A program made the position numbers and the translations under genes. Positions 8,658-16,710 of a stretch of DNA of 36,308 nucleotides are shown one piece after another; position 1 is the stretch's first letter; each line of letters starts with the position of its first letter. This DNA comes from Lachnospiraceae bacterium (GTDB lineage Bacteria > Bacillota > Clostridia > Lachnospirales > Lachnospiraceae): NCBI GenBank assembly GCA_015057865.1, contig SVDH01000022.1, forward strand, positions 1-36,308, read 5' to 3'. Under the pieces are notes generated by a model, which ran no database searches, had not been told where the DNA came from, and saw nothing but the letters and a program-made list of their open reading frames with translations.

Positions 8658-9461
8658 TCAGATAACAGAATTCAGATACTGCTCGATGAGGGATAATGCA
8701 GCGGTAAGATCCTTGCCGCGGAAGATGTGTCCCGCGCCGGGCAGTATTTTTAATTCCGCATTTTTAAAATGCGTAAGTGCCTCCTGGGCATAAGATAGAT
8801 CAACAAAGTCATCGCAGTTCCCGTGGATGATCATAACGGGCGTTTCACAGCGCTCCATCGCATGTGACAGATCGTAATCCCAGATGTCGCTTGCATAGCA
8901 GCGTCCGGCTTCAAACCAGCCGTAGTAGCTGAAACGTTCCGGGACTTCGTCCAGAGATGAAAACTTTTTGTGGAGGGCATCAAAGATCGCAAGATCAGGA
9001 TACAGAAGGATCAGACCGCAGTTTGTGGCAGAAGGCTGCGCCGAAACGATCGTTGAGACGACAGCGCCGAGACTTGCGCCCATCAGAATGATCTTATCAG
9101 GGTCAACGAAATCCCATGTAGCGGCTGTACGTAAAACGGCAGCAAGGTCAGAAACCTCCGTCATGACGGACATCTGAGACATATCGCCGTCGCTTGCACC
9201 AAAATAACTGCCACCACAGAAATCGAACAGATACACTGCGATCCCGTGTGATGCCAGATACTTTGCATAGTCAATGCCGGAGGTGTAGGTATTTCCCAGT
9301 TCGTGTGAAAAAATAACGAGCGGAAGCGGATCATCGCTGTAGGGGATATAAGCCACACCATAAATATTCTTTTCATAATTGTGGCAGTTAAGCTCGCGGA
9401 TCTCATAGCGGGCGAAGCTGCTTTTGAGTTTTCTTAATTCTTTTCGAAAGTCGAATGCCAT
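8658..9461 (-). CDS. Alpha/beta hydrolase (esterase/acyl-peptidase-like)
   Basis: This 267-residue cytoplasmic protein has the alpha/beta-hydrolase fold. The nucleophile elbow GASLG places Ser130; the likely acid is an Asp in the HGNCDDFVD segment and the likely base is the His in PGAGHIF near residue 246. An FSHELGN segment near residue 51 fits the oxyanion-hole region. It resembles serine aminopeptidase S33 or dienelactone-hydrolase-type esterases; the natural substrate is not evident. The gene is transcribed alone and convergent with the DUF2130 gene, with no intergenic terminator between them. Confidence 0.82.
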   Translation of the reverse strand: MAFDFRKELRKLKSSFARYEIRELNCHNYEKNIYGVAYIPYSDDPLPLVIFSHELGNTYTSGIDYAKYLASHGIAVYLFDFCGGSYFGASDGDMSQMSVMTEVSDLAAVLRTAATWDFVDPDKIILMGASLGAVVSTIVSAQPSATNCGLILLYPDLAIFDALHKKFSSLDEVPERFSYYGWFEAGRCYASDIWDYDLSHAMERCETPVMIIHGNCDDFVDLSYAQEALTHFKNAELKILPGAGHIFRGKDLTAALSLIEQYLNSVI

Positions 9462-9560
9462 GACCAGTCGCCTTTTCCCTCCGAAAATGATAATTCAGTC
9501 TGTGAACATAGTATACCATTTATGACAGGAAAGTAAACAAAATGTTACGAAAGAAAGACA

Positions 9561-9577
9561 TTGTGAATTTGCCACAA
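9561..9577. promoter_or_regulatory. Weak candidate Rex-like operator
   Basis: TTGTG-N7-CACAA forms an imperfect palindrome upstream of the hydrogenase operon promoter. The known Rex site is TTGTG-N8-CACAA, so this one is a base short. It is listed because NADH/NAD+-sensing Rex would be a sensible regulator of the operon. A related TTGTTGGCAA lies about 30 bp further on. Speculative. Confidence 0.2.
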
Positions 9578-9651
9578 CTGAGAGATTCATAGTCACAACT
9601 ATTTGTTGGCAAGTTTACCAAATGTTAGAAGAGACTAATATAGTAGGTATC

Positions 9652-9660
9652 TGTTATAAT
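9652..9660 (+). promoter_or_regulatory. Extended -10 promoter of the hydrogenase operon
   Basis: TGTTATAAT gives a perfect TATAAT (9655-9660) with the TGn extension. No good -35 lies at the usual distance, as expected for extended -10 promoters. The start codon follows 61 bp downstream, after a GAGGGGGG ribosome binding region. Confidence 0.6.
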
Positions 9661-9721
9661 GTCGATATATGGCATTATGCCAAAGTAAGTAAAAATAATA
9701 TTGTAAAGAGGGGGGACATTT

Positions 9722-11554
9722 ATGAGCAGACTTCAGGTAATTGAAAAAAGCGATGCCGAAAAGCTCATCGACGAACTGAACCGCGATCTTGAGCATCGGG
9801 TGGCTGCCGGTCAGTATGGAGCTTGTCCGGTAGATTTTATCGCTTCTTTCGTAAAATTCTGTCATGCACAGTCTTGCGGAAAATGTGTTCCGTGCCGTGT
9901 CGGACTTTTACGGTTATCGGAGCTGATCAATTCTGTACTGGACGGTGAGGCAGATGAGCAGACTTTGGAAGACATCGAGAACACAGCTCGGTCAATCTAT
10001 TATTCTGCTGACTGTGCCATTGGCTTTGAGGCAGCCAAGATGGCATTGAAAGGAATCCGTGGCTTCCGTGATGATTTTGAGGAGCATATCCATAATCATC
10101 GCTGCGCAAATACCGATCATGGTATTCCGTGCGTATCACAGTGCCCGGCACATGTTGATATTCCAGGTTATATCGCTCTGGTACATGAAGGTCGTTATGC
10201 AGATGCGGTAAATCTGATCCGTAAGACGAATCCGCTTCCGGCTACCTGCGGTCTCATCTGCGAGCATCCGTGTGAAGCACAGTGCCGCCGCAGCTTTGTG
10301 GATGACGCGATCAATATCCGTGGTCTGAAACGGTTTGCGGTCGAGCATGAAGGCGAGATCAAATTACCGGAGCCGATGGAAGATACCGGAAAGAGCATTG
10401 GCGTTGTAGGCGGCGGACCGGCAGGTCTGACGACAGCTTACTTCCTGCGCCTGATGGGCCACAGTGTAACGATCTACGAGCAGAGAAAAATGCTCGGCGG
10501 TATGCTTCGCTATGGTATTCCTGCATATCGTTATCCGAGAGAGATCCTGAATCAGGAGATCCAGGCGATCCTTGATCTTGGCATTGAAGTAAAACGTGAA
10601 GTTTCCGTTGGTAAGGACATTACGTTTGATGAACTGCGTGCAAGTCATGACGCGATCTATCTTCCAATCGGTGCGCATGCGGGCAAGAAGCTCGGTATCG
10701 AAGGTGATGACGCGAAGGGCGTTGTTTCCGCAGTAACCCTGCTCCGTGATATCGGAGACGAAGAGGCACCTGACTTTACGGGTATGGATATCGTTGTTGT
10801 CGGCGGCGGCAATGTTGCTATGGACGTAGCGCGTTCCGCAGTCCGTCTTGGCGCAAAGACCGTTAAGATCGTATATCGCCGCAGACGCAAAGATATGCCT
10901 GCACAGACGATCGAGATTGAAGGCGCTGTGGCAGATGGCTGCCAGCTTCTCGAGCTGAAAGCACCGTCCCGCATTGAGACAGATGCAGACGGCAATGCCG
11001 TTGCGCTTTGGGTGAAGCCGCAGATGGTCAGCGAGATCAAGAAAGGCCGTCCGACTGTCATCCCGACAAAGGCAGAGGAAGAGCGCATCGCGTGTGATCA
11101 GGTTCTTGTTGCGATCGGTCAGGACATCGATGCGATAGCATTTAACGAGATCGGTCTCCCACTGACAAAGAAGGGTACCTTCGAAGTAGATAACACCACA
11201 CACATTTCCTACATGCCTGGCGTATTCACCGGTGGTGATGCCGTAACAGGTCCTGCAACCGTAATCCGTGCGATCGCGGGTGGAAAAGTGGCAGCAGCAA
11301 ATATCGATGAATACCTTGGATTTAATCATGTTCTTCCGAATGATATTGAGATCCCGCCGATCCGCCTGGTAGACAGAGCACCTTGGGGGCGTGTTGATAT
11401 GCTTGAGCGTCCGGCACCGGAAAGCATCCATGATTTCAATATCGTAGAGTATTGCATGACAGAAGAAGAAGCACATCAGGAATCCGGCCGATGTCTGCAT
11501 TGTGATCACTTCGGAATGGGCAAATTGAGAGGAGGCAGAGTACGCACATGGTAA
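9722..11554 (+). CDS. NuoF-cluster/GltD-type NAD(P)H-linked flavoprotein, hydrogenase partner
   Basis: This 610-residue paralogue of the 2902-4737 product has the same order of parts: a NuoF-type [4Fe-4S] domain (C52, C55, C58, and C98 in DCAIG) without the NuoF FMN core, the GltD-type Cys-rich domain (CVSQCPAHVDIPGY and ICEHPCEAQC), a VGGGPAGLTTAY FAD site, a VVGGGNVAMDVARSAV nucleotide fold, and GGDAVTGPATVIRAI. The C terminus keeps CLHCDH. It most likely links the [FeFe]-hydrogenase encoded by the next gene, overlapping by 7 bp, to NAD(P)H. Whether the pair bifurcates electrons with ferredoxin cannot be told from sequence; a NuoE-like subunit is not present. It has its own promoter, so it is regulated apart from the formate dehydrogenase pair. 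Confidence 0.86.
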   Translation: MSRLQVIEKSDAEKLIDELNRDLEHRVAAGQYGACPVDFIASFVKFCHAQSCGKCVPCRVGLLRLSELINSVLDGEADEQTLEDIENTARSIYYSADCAIGFEAAKMALKGIRGFRDDFEEHIHNHRCANTDHGIPCVSQCPAHVDIPGYIALVHEGRYADAVNLIRKTNPLPATCGLICEHPCEAQCRRSFVDDAINIRGLKRFAVEHEGEIKLPEPMEDTGKSIGVVGGGPAGLTTAYFLRLMGHSVTIYEQRKMLGGMLRYGIPAYRYPREILNQEIQAILDLGIEVKREVSVGKDITFDELRASHDAIYLPIGAHAGKKLGIEGDDAKGVVSAVTLLRDIGDEEAPDFTGMDIVVVGGGNVAMDVARSAVRLGAKTVKIVYRRRRKDMPAQTIEIEGAVADGCQLLELKAPSRIETDADGNAVALWVKPQMVSEIKKGRPTVIPTKAEEERIACDQVLVAIGQDIDAIAFNEIGLPLTKKGTFEVDNTTHISYMPGVFTGGDAVTGPATVIRAIAGGKVAAANIDEYLGFNHVLPNDIEIPPIRLVDRAPWGRVDMLERPAPESIHDFNIVEYCMTEEEAHQESGRCLHCDHFGMGKLRGGRVRTW

Positions 11555-13284
11555 ATCTTACGATTGACGGAAAACAGGTTTCCGTACCGGAAAATACAAC
11601 GATTTTGAATGCGGCTGCAAGTGCCGGCATCAAGATCCCGACACTCTGCTACTGGAAAGATTTGAATGAAGTCGGTGCATGCCGTGTTTGTGTAGTAGAA
11701 GTGGAAGGAAGAGATAAGCTGTTTGCTTCCTGCAACAACGTTGTTGAGGAAGGCATGGTTATCCGTACGAACACGAAAAAAGTTCGTGACACCAGAAAAT
11801 CAAATGTTGAGCTGATCCTTTCTGAGCACAATTCAAACTGTGCAACCTGTACCCGCAGCGGCAACTGCGCGCTGCAGGAGCTGGCAACAGATCTGAATAT
11901 TCAGGATCTGCCATATGAGAAGCATCTGCCGAAGAATAACGGCAATCCGGACTTCCCGCTGATCCGCGACAATCAGAAATGTATCAAATGTATGCGTTGT
12001 ATCCAGGTTTGCGAGAAGATCCAGCACAGCAACATCTGGGATGTGGTCAACTCGGGCGCCCGTGTAACAGTTGATGTCAGAGATTTTTACAGACTGGAAG
12101 ATTCCCAATGCGCACTTTGCGGACAGTGTATCACGCATTGCCCGGTCAACGCACTCAAAGAGCGTGATGACACACAGAAGATCCTGGATGCGATTGATGA
12201 TCCGGAGATCATCACACTGGTTCAGATCGCACCGGCGGTTCGTTCTTCCTGGGGTGAGGCATTTGGCCTGGCACCGGAGTTCGCTACGGTAGAGCGTCTG
12301 GCTGCATGCATGCGTCGTGTTGGTTTTGACTATGTATTTGATACCAATTTCTCAGCTGACCTTACGATCCTTGAGGAAGCAAATGAGTTCCTTGAGAAAG
12401 TGAAGAACGCAGAAAATGAGAAGTTCCCGATGTTTACATCCTGCTGTCCGGGATGGGTACGTTTCGCAAAAGCACATCATCCGGATTTTGTAGATCAGAT
12501 TTCTACTTCCAAATCACCACAGCAGATGTTTGGCGCGATCGCAAAAACCTATTATGCGAAGATCCTGGATGTAGATCCGAAGAAGATCTTCTGCGTATCG
12601 ATCATGCCGTGTCTTGCAAAGAAGGCAGAGTGTGCATATCCGATCATGAATGACGCCTGCGGAGATCCGGATGTCGATGCATCCCTGACCATCCGTGAGG
12701 TTGACCGCCTGATCAAGATGATGCAGGTTATGCCGGCTGCAGTTCCGGAAGAAGAGATGGATGTACCGCTTGGTACCGGTACCGGCGCAGCTGTCATCTT
12801 CGGCGCGACCGGTGGCGTTATGGAAGCAGCACTTCGTTCTGCATACTTCTTTGTTACAGGCGAAGAGCCCGATCCGGATGCGACATTTGTCGATGTTCGT
12901 GGTATGGACGGCTGGAAAGAAGCGACCTACAAGCTTCCTGGAATCGACTTAAAGGTAGCGGTTGTACATGGACTGGGGAATGCAGATAAGTTGCTGAACG
13001 CACTGCGAAACGGCGAAGTTTCCTATCACTTTGTAGAAGTGATGGCTTGCCCGGGCGGCTGTGTCGGCGGTGGCGGACATCCGATCCATAACCAGTACGA
13101 TATGTATGTAGACCGTGCACCGGTTCTTTACACACTGGATAAGAATCTGCCGCTTCGGTTCTCACATGAGAATCCGTCGGTAGTGGCTTGCTATCAGAAC
13201 TTCCTGGGAGAGCCGCTTTCGGAGCTGGCAGAGCATCTGCTCCATACAGATCTGCATGGATGGAAGATGCCGGGAGAAGAATAA
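11548..13284 (+). CDS. hydA: [FeFe]-hydrogenase, CpI-like modular type
   Basis: This 578-residue enzyme catalyses reversible H2 oxidation and proton reduction. The N-terminal half is the NuoG-like relay: [2Fe-2S] C34/C46/C49/C62, His-Cys3 cluster H94/C98/C101/C107, and two [4Fe-4S] clusters C145/148/151/155 and C188/191/194/198. The H-cluster motifs are complete: TSCCPGW (C299, C300), MPCLAKKAEC (C355) and EVMACPGGCVGGGG (C501, C505). Several positions coincide with the Clostridium pasteurianum CpI numbering I remember. The C-terminal 60 residues are the small-subunit-like tail. It is cytoplasmic. It follows its flavoprotein partner with a 7-bp overlap, after a GGAGG site. The HydE, HydF and HydG maturases must be elsewhere in the genome. 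Confidence 0.95.
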   Translation: MVNLTIDGKQVSVPENTTILNAAASAGIKIPTLCYWKDLNEVGACRVCVVEVEGRDKLFASCNNVVEEGMVIRTNTKKVRDTRKSNVELILSEHNSNCATCTRSGNCALQELATDLNIQDLPYEKHLPKNNGNPDFPLIRDNQKCIKCMRCIQVCEKIQHSNIWDVVNSGARVTVDVRDFYRLEDSQCALCGQCITHCPVNALKERDDTQKILDAIDDPEIITLVQIAPAVRSSWGEAFGLAPEFATVERLAACMRRVGFDYVFDTNFSADLTILEEANEFLEKVKNAENEKFPMFTSCCPGWVRFAKAHHPDFVDQISTSKSPQQMFGAIAKTYYAKILDVDPKKIFCVSIMPCLAKKAECAYPIMNDACGDPDVDASLTIREVDRLIKMMQVMPAAVPEEEMDVPLGTGTGAAVIFGATGGVMEAALRSAYFFVTGEEPDPDATFVDVRGMDGWKEATYKLPGIDLKVAVVHGLGNADKLLNALRNGEVSYHFVEVMACPGGCVGGGGHPIHNQYDMYVDRAPVLYTLDKNLPLRFSHENPSVVACYQNFLGEPLSELAEHLLHTDLHGWKMPGEE

Positions 13285-13312
13285 GATTGTTATGTAAAAT
13301 GGTGTAAAAATG

Positions 13313-13348
13313 AAGAAGATGCCAGGCAGGGATGCCTGGCATCTTCTT
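13313..13348. terminator. Shared terminator hairpin between hydA and the Nudix gene
   Basis: A perfect 15-bp stem (13313-13327 with 13334-13348) and 6-nt loop lie 28 bp after the hydA stop and just beyond the stop of the convergent minus-strand gene. The minus-strand side ends in a T5 run two bases past the stem; the plus side has only TTTG. It probably serves both genes. Confidence 0.8.
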
Positions 13349-13353
13349 TGATA

Positions 13354-13995
13354 TTATTCCAACAGTGTTTTTACATCCTCCAGCACCAGCCGGATGATCT
13401 TGGCGGTAATGCCCCAGATCAGTGGGTCCGTATCGGTGTAGAACAAAACCGTATAGTGTCGTTTCTTCCATGGATAATCCCGGCCGCCCGGGATTTTTTC
13501 AAATGGGAAATCTTCACAGGGGATCGTTACCTGAAGTGTCTCATAAATCTCCGGTTCTGTTTCCAGAAAGTAAGAAACCGGGACGCTGAAGGTATGGTCG
13601 ACCTCTTCATCGGACCATGTATTTTCATAATCAGAAAGAATCCCAAGAACCGGCCAGATCGACGGACCTCCGGGGCCCGGCAGCGCATCCAGTGGCGCAA
13701 GTACTTCGATCTGATCTTTTGCAACCAGTAATTCTTCCATTGTTTCACGAACAGCGGCCTCAACAGGTGTTTCTCCGGGTTCAATGCGCCCGCCGGGGAA
13801 ACAGACTTCACCGGGCTGCGCGTCCAGGTCAAGTGCGCGCACTTCAAACAGCAGATGCCATTCATCATTCTTTTTGATCAAGGGAATCAGAACAGCAGAA
13901 CCGCGCCGGTTGCTCCAGGGGCGGACCTTGGCTGTTCGGTCATGCCATTCTGAACGGATCAGATCTAAGGTCCGGTCAATATTTGTTTCTTTCAT
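13354..13995 (-). CDS. Nudix hydrolase, CoA pyrophosphatase-like
   Basis: This 213-residue protein has a Nudix box, GRIEPGE-x7-RETMEELLV, preceded by CFPGG and a RALDLDAQPGE segment like the UPF0035/NudL group that cleaves CoA to 4'-phosphopantetheine and 3',5'-ADP. The usual Gly near the end of the box is replaced by Leu, while the metal-binding REx2EE core is intact. The start was moved from an upstream ATG to 13995 because GGAGG lies 5 bp before it and the protein then begins at the normal place for the family. The cellular role is probably nucleotide or coenzyme housekeeping. The exact substrate is uncertain. Confidence 0.8.
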   Translation of the reverse strand: MKETNIDRTLDLIRSEWHDRTAKVRPWSNRRGSAVLIPLIKKNDEWHLLFEVRALDLDAQPGEVCFPGGRIEPGETPVEAAVRETMEELLVAKDQIEVLAPLDALPGPGGPSIWPVLGILSDYENTWSDEEVDHTFSVPVSYFLETEPEIYETLQVTIPCEDFPFEKIPGGRDYPWKKRHYTVLFYTDTDPLIWGITAKIIRLVLEDVKTLLE

Positions 13996-14185
13996 TTTAT
14001 CCTCCGAATCCTGATACAGGAATATGTAATCGATGATAACCCGAAAACCGTCTTTTCGCAAGTCGTGGATCCGGGGTTTACAGCGTGCAATATTTTCAGT
14101 TATCTTCCAGAAACACAGGTTAAAAGTTGCTTACACAAATTTGCTTCATCAAAAATATGTTAAAAATGCACAAAAATCATTACGC

Positions 14186-14214
14186 TTGACCAACACATCA
14201 GCCAGTCGTAGAAT
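14186..14214 (+). promoter_or_regulatory. Promoter of the small membrane protein/P-type ATPase operon
   Basis: TTGACC (14186-14191) and TAGAAT (14209-14214) are separated by 17 bp, 63 bp before the first start codon. Between promoter and gene lies an inverted repeat CTAGTT-N12-AACTAG (14237-14260), a possible operator for a metal-responsive regulator. Confidence 0.6.
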
Positions 14215-14236
14215 AATAATAGACAATTAGGCATCA

Positions 14237-14260
14237 CTAGTTAAATCTAGACACAACTAG
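14237..14260. repeat. Inverted repeat CTAGTT-N12-AACTAG, possible operator
   Basis: Six-base arms flank 12 bases that include a third CTAG (14247-14250). It lies in the 5' untranslated region, just before the AAAGGAG ribosome binding site. A DNA-binding or RNA role is possible; no known regulator site was matched. Confidence 0.35.
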
Positions 14261-14277
14261 AAAGGAGTTGTTTTATA

Positions 14278-14550
14278 ATGATGAGAGGAACAAGATGGTT
14301 ATTATTCGGCGCAGGATTTCTGGCAGGTACGGCAGGCATTAAGCTGCTTTCCAGCAAAGACGCGAAGAAGGCATATACGCAATGCACGGCAGCAGTACTG
14401 CGTGCGAAGGATCAGATCCAGGCCGGCGCGGCTACACTGAAGGAAAACTGTGATGATATTCTGGCAGACGCAAAAGAAATCAATGAGGCACGCGCTGCAG
14501 CAGAAGATGAGATCATCGAAGATGCTTCTGATGAAGTGACGGAAGGATAA
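14278..14550 (+). CDS. Small membrane-anchored protein, P-type ATPase companion (DUF6110-like)
   Basis: This 90-residue protein has one N-terminal hydrophobic segment (about residues 7-25, LLFGAGFLAGTAGIKLL), then an amphipathic, Ala-rich helical region and an acidic C terminus (EDEIIEDASDEVTEG). It resembles small proteins annotated as DUF6110 that commonly precede HMA2-domain P-type ATPase genes; I am only moderately sure of the family number. The ATPase gene starts 18 bp downstream, so the two are surely co-expressed. A role as metal-binding or stabilising partner is inference. Cys37 and Cys59 are the only Cys residues. An ATG 3 bp downstream is an equally possible start. Confidence 0.72.
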   Translation: MMRGTRWLLFGAGFLAGTAGIKLLSSKDAKKAYTQCTAAVLRAKDQIQAGAATLKENCDDILADAKEINEARAAAEDEIIEDASDEVTEG

Positions 14551-14568
14551 TTCTGCGGGGGTGAAACG

Positions 14569-16644
14569 ATGAAATGCAAGATCTTACATGAATCACGGGG
14601 CAGGATCCGCATTCATGTGATGCAGAATCGTGTCACGATGGCGCAGGCTGATCTGCTGGAATACTTTTTGAATCTGCAGGACGGCGTCCGGGAGGCAAAG
14701 GTCTATGACCGGACCGGTGATGCCGTAATCCTTTACGATATGCCGCGAGACGAGATGGTTGCCTGTCTGGCGGGTTTTTCGTTTGAAAAATGTGAGCTGG
14801 AACAGCCGGATCCTTCAGCGAGAGAGCTTGCACATGAATATCAGGACAAGCTGTTTTTTACGATCGTCTGGCGCTATACAAAGAAGCTTCTGCTTCCGGC
14901 TCCGGTCCGGATCGCGCTGACGATCATCCGGTCGATCAAATATATCCGGCTTGCGATCGAGTCCCTGAAGAACCGCAGACTGCAGGTAGAAGTCCTGGAT
15001 GCAGTGGCGATCGTCGTATCGATGCTTCGTGGCGATTTTGCATCTGCAAGCTCTGTTATGTTTATGCTCAAGCTCGCATCTCTTCTGGAAGAGTGGACTT
15101 ATAAGAAGTCGCTGAATGATCTGGCGCAGACCATGCGGCTTGAAGTCGATAATGTCTGGATGCGTGTCGACGGGCAGGAGGTACTGACACCGGTCAACCA
15201 GGTGCAGATGGGCGATGAGATCATTGTCCGGACAGGAAACCTGATCCCGCTTGACGGAAAAGTGATCGAAGGCGAGGCGACGGTAAATCAGGCAACGATC
15301 ACAGGAGAATCCCTGCCGGTTGAAAAGAAGAGCGGCAGCTATGTTTATGCCGGAACGACTGTTGAAGAAGGCGAATGCGTCTTTGTAGTTGATAAGGAGC
15401 AGGGAAGCGGGAAGTATGACCGTATCGTCAGGATGATCGAGGAGTCCGAACGTCTGAATTCCGAGACGGAGGTGCGCGCGATGAATCTGGCGGATCGTCT
15501 GGTACCGTTCAGCCTTGGCGGTACGGCGCTGACATGGATGATCACGCGTAATGCGACAAAAGCACTGTCCATTTTAATGGTAGATTTTTCGTGTGCGATC
15601 AAGATGGCGATGCCGATCGCGGTATTGTCTGCGATGCGGGAGAGCAGCCGTTACCGGATCACGGTAAAGGGCGGAAAATTCCTGGAAGCTGTATCAGAGG
15701 CAGATACCATTGTCTTTGATAAAACCGGTACACTGACACATGCACAGCCGACGGTCAGGGATGTAGTGCCGTTTAATGGAAACGATGCTGACGAAATGCT
15801 CCGACTGGCAGCCTGTCTGGAAGAACATTATCCGCATTCTCTGGCAAATGCAGTTGTGACGGCTGCCAGGGAAAAGGGTCTGATGCATGAGGAGCACCAT
15901 ACGAAGATTGAGTATGTGGTGGCACATGGGATCTCAAGTATCGACGAAGGCAGAAAGGTCATCATCGGCAGTGCACATTTTGTGTTTGAAGATGAGAAAG
16001 CAGTCATTCCGGAAGAAGAGAAGGATATCTTAGATAAATTACCTGCGGAATGCTCGCAGATCTATCTTGCGATTGATGGTATTCTTTCCGCAGTGATCTG
16101 TGTTGAGGATCCGCTGCGCGAAGAAGCGAAAGATGTGATCGCAAAGCTTCATGAAATGGGCATCAAAAAAGTCGTAATGATGACAGGTGATAACCGGATG
16201 ACTGCAAAAACGGTGGCAGAGCATGTCGGTGTAGATGAATATCATGCAGAAGTCCTGCCGGAAGAAAAGGCAGCTTATGTGGCTGCAGAACGAAAAGCAG
16301 GTCATAAGGTGATCATGATCGGAGACGGCGTGAACGATTCGCCTGCATTGTCAGAGGCTGATGTCGGCATCGCGATCAGTGATGGTGCAGCATTGGCAAG
16401 AGAAATTGCGGATATTACGATCGCCGCGGATGATCTGTATTGCCTGGTCACGATGAAAGAGATCGCTGACAGGTTGATGAGAAGAATCGATACGAATTAT
16501 AAGAGTATCGTCGGATTCAATCTGGCACTGATCATTCTGGGTGTCGCAGGTGTACTGCCGCCAACGACCACATCGGTATTGCACAATCTATCCACGATCG
16601 GATTCGGTCTGCACAGCATGACCAATCTGCTGGAAACTTCATAG
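14569..16644 (+). CDS. P1B-type heavy-metal ATPase with N-terminal HMA2-like domain
   Basis: This 691-residue membrane pump would move a transition metal across the membrane at the cost of ATP. The N-terminal 80 residues (LHESRGRIRIH) look like an HMA2 ferredoxin-fold domain without a CxxC. Actuator motif TGES is at 245-248, phosphorylated Asp384 is in DKTGTLT, the nucleotide-binding HP of YPHSLA is present, and the hinge GDGVNDSP is at 585-592. In the transmembrane metal site the usual CPC is replaced by S341-C342-A343 (SCAIKMAMP), so metal preference cannot be copied from copper or zinc pumps. Related SCA-type pumps are often annotated as broad or Mn/Fe/Zn-type. It is co-transcribed with the small protein upstream. 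Confidence 0.88.
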   Translation: MKCKILHESRGRIRIHVMQNRVTMAQADLLEYFLNLQDGVREAKVYDRTGDAVILYDMPRDEMVACLAGFSFEKCELEQPDPSARELAHEYQDKLFFTIVWRYTKKLLLPAPVRIALTIIRSIKYIRLAIESLKNRRLQVEVLDAVAIVVSMLRGDFASASSVMFMLKLASLLEEWTYKKSLNDLAQTMRLEVDNVWMRVDGQEVLTPVNQVQMGDEIIVRTGNLIPLDGKVIEGEATVNQATITGESLPVEKKSGSYVYAGTTVEEGECVFVVDKEQGSGKYDRIVRMIEESERLNSETEVRAMNLADRLVPFSLGGTALTWMITRNATKALSILMVDFSCAIKMAMPIAVLSAMRESSRYRITVKGGKFLEAVSEADTIVFDKTGTLTHAQPTVRDVVPFNGNDADEMLRLAACLEEHYPHSLANAVVTAAREKGLMHEEHHTKIEYVVAHGISSIDEGRKVIIGSAHFVFEDEKAVIPEEEKDILDKLPAECSQIYLAIDGILSAVICVEDPLREEAKDVIAKLHEMGIKKVVMMTGDNRMTAKTVAEHVGVDEYHAEVLPEEKAAYVAAERKAGHKVIMIGDGVNDSPALSEADVGIAISDGAALAREIADITIAADDLYCLVTMKEIADRLMRRIDTNYKSIVGFNLALIILGVAGVLPPTTTSVLHNLSTIGFGLHSMTNLLETS

Positions 16645-16663
16645 GGGTTTTGAAATAGAGATA

Positions 16664-16699
16664 AAAAAGGGCGCTGCAGGTTTTTCCTGCAGCGCCTTT
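16664..16699. terminator. Convergent terminator between the ATPase and flavodiiron genes
   Basis: A perfect 11-bp GC-rich stem GGCGCTGCAGG (16670-16680 with 16686-16696) and T5 loop. On the minus strand it is followed by CTTTTTT, a strong terminator for the gene ending at 16711. In the plus direction the T-run is only three bases. Confidence 0.88.
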
Positions 16700-16710
16700 G
16701 ACGTAATGAT

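Noticed and set aside
10364-11509. 381-codon minus-strand reading frame
   Set aside because: It lies wholly inside the second NuoF/GltD-type flavoprotein gene, its translation is Cys/Arg/His-rich without family features, and the plus-strand gene has full domain evidence.
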